Source of the DNA: Prosthecobacter sp.
GTDB taxonomy: Bacteria; Verrucomicrobiota; Verrucomicrobiia; Verrucomicrobiales; Verrucomicrobiaceae
Assembly (NCBI GenBank): GCA_025869455.1
Contig: JAOZVT010000420.1
Location: forward strand, 1-12,152
Reading direction: 5' to 3'
Length of the DNA stretch: 12,152 nucleotides
In this document: positions 8,700 to 12,152 of the stretch, piece by piece
Layout of the letters: the number at the start of each line of letters is the position of its first letter
Numbering within the stretch: the first letter of the stretch is position 1
Notes under the pieces: generated by a model
Seen by the model: only the letters and a program-made list of their open reading frames with translations
What the model was told of the DNA's origin: nothing
Database searches by the model: none
Made by a program: the position numbers and the translations under genes

Positions 8700-8718
8700 A
8701 AGTCGCAGTCTGCGGCTT
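8700..8718 (+). terminator. Possible stem-loop terminator after the lipoprotein gene
   Basis: AAGTCGCA (8700-8707) pairs with TGCGGCTT (8711-8718) around a 3-nt loop, giving an 8-bp stem with one G-U pair, 6 bp after the lipoprotein stop codon. The bases that follow (GCTTCTTTGG) are only partly T-rich, so termination may be weak. The position fits the end of the TPR-lipoprotein transcript. Confidence 0.4.
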
Positions 8719-8760
8719 GCTTCTTTGGCCTAGCCGTGGGAATGCCTTTTTGAAGGGTTC

Positions 8761-8769
8761 TTTTTTTTT
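8761..8769 (+). repeat. T9 homopolymer upstream of the nuclease start
   Basis: Nine consecutive T residues lie 19 bp before the chosen nuclease start codon, just after GAAGGGTTC. The tract lies in a 95-bp intergenic stretch. It could be a promoter element, part of a second terminator, or a slippage-prone site; the sequence does not decide between these. Confidence 0.6.
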
Positions 8770-8788
8770 AATCTGTTTCACTGACTAC

Positions 8789-9430
8789 ATGCGTCGTCGT
8801 CGCCGTCCTTCTCGTTCCCGCTTTCGTTCGTTGATTTGGGGGGGCTTGATCCTGCTGGTTTCCTTGGGGTTTCAGGCTTGGAAGCAAGTGCAGAAACAGC
8901 AGAATGCGGTGGAGCCTAGGTCAGGAAAGGCGGCAAAGGTCTTTGAGGTGATGATTGGCGCGGAACTGGTGGAAGACCGCAACAATGATGGAGACAGCTT
9001 CAAGATTCGATATCGTGGCAAGGTCCACGAGATGCGGCTCTACTTCGTGGATTGCCCGGAGAAAAGGCGGCACAGTTACAATGGTGACCGCTTGCATGAG
9101 CAAGGCGAGTACTTTGGGGGACTCAGTGAGGCACGCACCGTCGCCATCGGCCAGCAGGCTCAGGCGTTTACTCGGCAGTGGTTGCAGGAGCGGCCTTTTA
9201 CGATCTACACGAAATGGCAGGGAGTCTTTGGCAGTGGCCGCCACTATGCTTTTGTGATGCTTCCAGACGGGGAGGATCTTTCGGCAAAACTGGTCCGCGA
9301 GGGCTTGGCCCGCATTCACACCACCGGGACCATTTTACCCAATGGTCGCACAGTGGACAGCTACGAGAAGGAACTGCGGCAGTTAGAGTCAGAAGCCCGT
9401 ACCGCGCATCGGGGCGGCTGGGGCTTCTGA
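8789..9430 (+). CDS. Membrane-anchored staphylococcal-nuclease-like (thermonuclease) protein
   Basis: This 213-residue protein has a very basic N-terminus (MRRRRRPSRSRFRS), one hydrophobic segment (about residues 15-30), then an SNase-fold domain. The family's active-site residues are present: Asp in DGDSF, and the Arg, Asp and Glu of MRLYFVDCPE, matching SNase Arg35, Asp40 and Glu43. The Arg of SGRHYAFV matches Arg87. LVREGLARI matches the family's conserved LVRxGLA segment. The enzyme should cut DNA or RNA with calcium. The basic N-terminus followed by a helix predicts an inner-membrane anchor with the catalytic domain outside the cytoplasm, or a long uncleaved signal. An insertion (about HSYNGDRLHEQGEYFGGLS) follows the first active-site block. 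The frame is open back to a TTG at 8696, but ATG 8789, right before the basic stretch, is preferred; no Shine-Dalgarno is seen. It converges on lexA with 13 bp between the stops. Confidence 0.87.
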   Translation: MRRRRRPSRSRFRSLIWGGLILLVSLGFQAWKQVQKQQNAVEPRSGKAAKVFEVMIGAELVEDRNNDGDSFKIRYRGKVHEMRLYFVDCPEKRRHSYNGDRLHEQGEYFGGLSEARTVAIGQQAQAFTRQWLQERPFTIYTKWQGVFGSGRHYAFVMLPDGEDLSAKLVREGLARIHTTGTILPNGRTVDSYEKELRQLESEARTAHRGGWGF

Positions 9431-9434
9431 GCTC

Positions 9435-9455
9435 GGGCGGGTTTTAATCCCGTCC
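9435..9455. terminator. Hairpin between convergent nuclease and lexA genes
   Basis: GGGCGGG (9435-9441) pairs with CCCGTCC (9449-9455), with one G-T wobble and the 7-nt loop TTTTAAT. The loop contains the lexA stop codon (9444-9446). Neither side has a proper T tract, so it may only partly terminate transcription from the two directions. Confidence 0.4.
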
Positions 9456-10073
9456 TACTTGGCGGATGAGTGCCTGCATGACTCCCTGAATGATGAGCTC
9501 ATTGGCAGGGATCAGGTCTGGGAAATCGGGGTTCTCCGCTTTCAGGTAAGGCATGCCATCCTTGACCAAGAAACGCTTCAGCGTGGTTTCACCATCAATG
9601 AGCGCGGCCACGATGTCGCGTGGACGGGGTTCCTTGGCTTCCAAAATGACCATGTCACCGTGGCAGATATTGGCACCGATCATGGATTCACCCCGGACTT
9701 TCAGGGCAAAGGCCTTCGTGTTGCGGCCCAGCCCGAGGGTGTCCACATCCACAGCGATGGAGCCATCTGCCTGCTGTTCCTGATGGCTGGCATAACCTGC
9801 GGGAATCATCCCATACACGGGAATGTCCATGATTTCGGCACGTTCCAGGTCTTCTGGGAAGACCACGGCGCGGGCTTTATTGGGATGACGTTGGATCACG
9901 CCTTTCTTTTCCAGAGCGCGCAGGTGGCTCATGGCGGCAGTCTGGCTGGAGAAGCCAAAGTGACGCTGGATGTCACGCGTGCTGGGCATGACCCCATTTT
10001 CGCGCTGATACTGGCGCAGGTATTCCAGCAATTCGCGCTGGCGATCAGTAAGCTTGGTGTTGGAATCGAACAT
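9444..10073 (-). CDS. lexA: LexA, SOS-response transcriptional repressor
   Basis: LexA represses DNA-damage genes and is inactivated by RecA-stimulated self-cleavage. The 209-residue protein has the usual layout. The N-terminal winged helix-turn-helix begins LTDRQRELLEYLRQY and has PSTRDIQRHFGFSSQTAAMS at about 30-49. The linker leads to the cleavage site Ala92-Gly93 (GMIPAGYAS). The S24-type protease domain has nucleophile Ser130 in VRGESMIGA and the general-base Lys166 in GETTLKRFL. All key residues are intact, so it should be fully functional. Length is close to the usual 200-210. The HTH recognition region (SSQTAAMSHLRALEKKG) resembles Gram-positive LexA more than E. coli LexA in the SS-T-LEKKG pattern, consistent with the box found upstream. 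ATG 10073 is the start. The operator 12 bp upstream suggests autorepression. The gene is divergent from the TPR-bioF pair. Confidence 0.96.
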   Translation of the reverse strand: MFDSNTKLTDRQRELLEYLRQYQRENGVMPSTRDIQRHFGFSSQTAAMSHLRALEKKGVIQRHPNKARAVVFPEDLERAEIMDIPVYGMIPAGYASHQEQQADGSIAVDVDTLGLGRNTKAFALKVRGESMIGANICHGDMVILEAKEPRPRDIVAALIDGETTLKRFLVKDGMPYLKAENPDFPDLIPANELIIQGVMQALIRQVGRD

Positions 10074-10084
10074 AGGGTAAAGTT

Positions 10085-10098
10085 TGTTCGCCTGAACA
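10085..10098. promoter_or_regulatory. LexA operator (SOS box) TGTTC-N4-GAACA
   Basis: TGTTCGCCTGAACA is a perfect inverted repeat, with 5-bp arms around GCCT, ending 12 bp upstream of the lexA start codon. From memory, TGTTC-N4-GAACA is the LexA-binding motif reported for Verrucomicrobia. A weak -10-like TAGGAT on the minus strand (10108-10103) would place transcription start within the box, which fits direct repression of lexA. It is the only such palindrome I found in the window. Confidence 0.85.
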
Positions 10099-10110
10099 CT
10101 TCATCCTAAC

Positions 10111-10123
10111 TGCGTCAGACGCA
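10111..10123. promoter_or_regulatory. Second perfect palindrome in the lexA/TPR-bioF intergenic region
   Basis: TGCGTCAGACGCA is a 6-bp perfect inverted repeat around a single A, 12 bp beyond the SOS box and about 90 bp before the TPR gene. It does not match the LexA motif. It could be an operator for a different regulator of lexA or of the TPR-bioF pair. With a 1-nt spacer it cannot form a good RNA hairpin, which favours protein binding to DNA. Confidence 0.4.
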
Positions 10124-10213
10124 AGAAGATTTCTAAAAGCTTATTTTTGGGCAGGAATCTTTCGTATCTGGCACATCCATTGCAGCGAGTCTTTGCACGA
10201 GTCCCTTTTTTGC

Positions 10214-11065
10214 GTGAATCTTAGCACTGTGCCAGCCCACCCCTCCATCCGACTTCTTTCTTTGCTCTCGGCTGCCGCGCTCAGCGTCTTTGCCCAGGAA
10301 CCTGTAGCTCCGGTGCCCACAACTCCACCGCCGTCCGTTCCGGTGGTGAAGGTTCCTACAACGGCGTCACCGGAAGCTCCTTTACCTCCTGCCCCAGCCA
10401 TGGTGAAACCGCTGCCGACTGCGGAGACTCCTGCACCTGCCACGCCTGCTCCTGCGGCCCCGGTGCCTGCTATCAACATGGCTGCGCCGGGGGTGACGGG
10501 TGAATTGCCTGCCAATACCACGGTGCTGGCCCAGCGTGCCGCTACGGCCTTTGGTGAACAGAAGTGGGAGGAAGCGCGGGCTGCCTATGAAGAGATGCTG
10601 AAAATGGATGCGCGGAATGCTTTAGCCTGGGCCAATCTGGGCGCGGTGGAGCAGCAGGCGGGCAAGACCCAGGAAGCTCTGGATTGCTTTGAAAAATCCG
10701 TGGCCATCAATCCTCAATTGGCGCAGTCCTGGAGTGCTTTGGGCCTGATCTATTCAGCCAATGGCGATACCTACCGTGCTATTTCCTGCTTCACACGGGC
10801 TATCCATGAGGAGCCGACGGATGCACGCGCACACAATTACTTGGCCATTGCCGCGAAAAATCTGGGCTGGATCGATGCGGCCCAGACGGAACTGCAACGC
10901 GCCATCGAACTGAATCCTCAGTATGGCATCGCGAATTTTAACTTGGCCTTGCTGTATCTGGATCAAAAGCCACCGGCCATTGAATTGGCCAAACGCCACT
11001 ATGAAAAAGCCATCTCCCTGGGTGTGGAGAAGGATGAGATCGTGGAGCGGAGGCTGAAGGAGTGA
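10214..11065 (+). CDS. Exported Pro/Ala-rich TPR protein, coupled to bioF
   Basis: Probably periplasmic, with no named family recognised. A Sec signal (RLLSLLSAAALSVFA, likely cut before QEP) is followed by a Pro/Ala/Val/Thr-rich flexible linker of about 75 residues, with repeats such as PAPATPAPAAP. About four TPR units come next: EQKWEEARAAYEEMLKMDAR, GKTQEALDCFEKSVAINPQ, GDTYRAISCFTRAIHEEPTD and GWIDAAQTELQRAIELNPQ. TPR units usually dock partner proteins. No ATG precedes the signal peptide: the options are TTG 10193, GTG 10214 and GTG 10229, none with a visible Shine-Dalgarno. GTG 10214 was chosen as a compromise, and GTG 10229 gives the most compact signal. The first in-frame ATG lies inside the Pro-rich linker and would lose the signal. 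The stop overlaps the GTG of bioF by 4 bp (GTGA). Confidence 0.85.
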   Translation: MNLSTVPAHPSIRLLSLLSAAALSVFAQEPVAPVPTTPPPSVPVVKVPTTASPEAPLPPAPAMVKPLPTAETPAPATPAPAAPVPAINMAAPGVTGELPANTTVLAQRAATAFGEQKWEEARAAYEEMLKMDARNALAWANLGAVEQQAGKTQEALDCFEKSVAINPQLAQSWSALGLIYSANGDTYRAISCFTRAIHEEPTDARAHNYLAIAAKNLGWIDAAQTELQRAIELNPQYGIANFNLALLYLDQKPPAIELAKRHYEKAISLGVEKDEIVERRLKE

Positions 11066-12152
11066 GTTGGCAGATCCAGCCGCAACTGGATCAGCTCCGG
11101 CAGGATGATCTCTGGCGGGAACTGCGTGTGCTGGATTCTCCGCAGGGATCGGTCTTGGAGTTTGCGGGACGCTCCTACCTGAATTTTTCTTCGAATGATT
11201 ACCTGGGCTTAGCGGCTTCAGCGGAGATCAAAGCTGCGCTGCAAGAGGGCGTGGAGCGGTTTGGTGCTGGGTCCGGTGCCTCACGTCTGGTGTGTGGCAG
11301 CCTGCGACCTCACGCGGATCTGGAAGCTGCTTTGGCTGAGTTCAAAGGCACGCAGGCAGCGCTGACTTTCTCCAGTGGTTTTGCGGTTCCGCTGGGTACC
11401 CTGCCTGCTTTGCTGGGGGCAGGGGACACGATCATTGTGGATAAACTCAGTCATGCCTGCCTGGTGGATGCGGCCAAGTTGAGTGGTGCGACCCTGCGTG
11501 TTTTTCCGCACAATCATTTGGAGAAACTGGAGCGGCTGCTGCAAACGGCTCAAGGGCGGGTGCTCGTCGTGACCGAGTCCATTTTCAGCATGGATGGTGA
11601 CGCGGCTTTGCTGCGAGAAATCGTGGAACTGAAGGATCGCTACGGAGCCTGGCTTTTGCTGGATGAAGCCCACGCGGTGGGGGTGCTAGGCCCGCAGGGG
11701 CGTGGCTTAGCGGCCAGCCTGGGGCTGGAGGGGCGCGTGGAATTGCAGATGGGCACGCTGAGCAAAGCCTTCGGGCTGAGTGGCGGTTATCTGGCGGCTT
11801 CCCGGCAGGTCATTGATCTGCTGATCAATCGCGCGCGCAGTTTTATTTACACCACGGCTCCTCCGCCCTGCCTTGCTCATGCAGCTATGGCGGCACTGAA
11901 TCTGATTCGGGGGGCGGAGGGAGACCAGCGGCGGGCTCTTTTGCAAGAACATGTGCAGCAGGTGCAGTCGAGCCTGGGGCTTCAGCACGAGAGTGGCAGT
12001 GCCATTTTACCCCTCATTTTGGGCGATGAAGAAGCGGCGCTGTCTGCCAGTGCGACCTTGCGCGAAGGGGGGCTCATGGTGCCGGCCATTCGATATCCCA
12101 CCGTGGCACGCGGTAGCGCACGGCTGCGGGTGACTTTATCCGCCGGTCATCA
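11062..12152 (+). CDS. bioF: 8-amino-7-oxononanoate synthase (BioF), 3' end outside window
   Basis: BioF is the pyridoxal-phosphate enzyme that joins pimeloyl-ACP (or -CoA) with L-alanine to make 8-amino-7-oxononanoate, the first step of biotin ring assembly. The 363 visible residues carry the alpha-oxoamine synthase signatures. These are the NFSSNDYLGLA start, GAGSGASRLVCGS, the PLP-stacking His131 in KLSHACL, and Asp201 and His204 in LLLDEAHAVGVLG. The PLP lysine is Lys235 in GTLSKAFGLSGGY. The C-terminal VPAIRYPTVARGSARLRVTL favours BioF over the related Kbl and serine palmitoyltransferase branches. About 20-30 residues are missing at the right edge. The start is GTG 11062, overlapping the TPR gene's TGA, so translation is probably coupled. 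No other bio genes are visible; they may lie just downstream. BioF is firm, although family members that act with other acyl donors cannot be excluded by sequence alone. Confidence 0.92.
   Translation, partial: MSWQIQPQLDQLRQDDLWRELRVLDSPQGSVLEFAGRSYLNFSSNDYLGLAASAEIKAALQEGVERFGAGSGASRLVCGSLRPHADLEAALAEFKGTQAALTFSSGFAVPLGTLPALLGAGDTIIVDKLSHACLVDAAKLSGATLRVFPHNHLEKLERLLQTAQGRVLVVTESIFSMDGDAALLREIVELKDRYGAWLLLDEAHAVGVLGPQGRGLAASLGLEGRVELQMGTLSKAFGLSGGYLAASRQVIDLLINRARSFIYTTAPPPCLAHAAMAALNLIRGAEGDQRRALLQEHVQQVQSSLGLQHESGSAILPLILGDEEAALSASATLREGGLMVPAIRYPTVARGSARLRVTLSAGH

Noticed and set aside
9459..10109. 216-codon open frame on the plus strand opposite lexA
   Set aside because: It is the antisense shadow of a well-conserved lexA gene; its translation has no recognisable domain or signal.
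10300..10480. CRISPR-like or tandem DNA repeats in the Pro/Ala-rich region
   Set aside because: The repetition is at the amino-acid level with variable codons; no regular repeat-spacer structure exists.

Overview
The window looks like chromosomal DNA from a Verrucomicrobia-type bacterium, most like the Prosthecobacter/Verrucomicrobium group. The reasons are a moderately high GC content, many TPR (tetratricopeptide repeat) proteins with Sec signals, a stand-alone short pseudopilin, little visible Shine-Dalgarno signal, frequent GTG starts, and a lexA gene preceded by a perfect TGTTC-N4-GAACA palindrome. From memory, that is the LexA box described for this phylum. This assignment is an inference from gene content; no marker such as rRNA is present.

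Layout: (1) 1-1609, minus strand: a 143-residue pseudopilin followed 40 bp later by a LolC/LolE/FtsX-type ABC permease whose last part lies outside the left edge. (2) 1610-1827: an AT-rich divergent intergenic region with a dense cluster of GATAAT direct and inverted repeats. (3) 1828-8693, plus strand: a very large (about 2090-residue) exported TPR/alpha-solenoid protein, overlapping by 4 bp a Lys/Ser/Tyr-rich lipoprotein gene. (4) 8789-9430, plus strand: a membrane-anchored staphylococcal-nuclease-like protein. (5) 9444-10073, minus strand: lexA, convergent with the nuclease gene and preceded by its own SOS box. (6) 10214-12152, plus strand: an exported Pro/Ala-rich TPR protein overlapping by 4 bp bioF, which runs off the right edge.

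How the parts may work together: lexA with its upstream operator is a self-regulated SOS repressor unit. The giant TPR protein and the lipoprotein are probably translationally coupled and act at or beyond the cytoplasmic membrane. The divergent pseudopilin and Lol-type permease also concern the envelope, so this half reads as an envelope-biogenesis neighbourhood of unknown purpose. The second TPR gene and bioF form another coupled pair, joining an uncharacterised periplasmic protein to biotin synthesis. I see no phage, transposon, CRISPR, tRNA or rRNA genes. No clear new defence or biosynthetic system is present. The least explained parts are the giant TPR/lipoprotein pair and the repeat cluster upstream of it.
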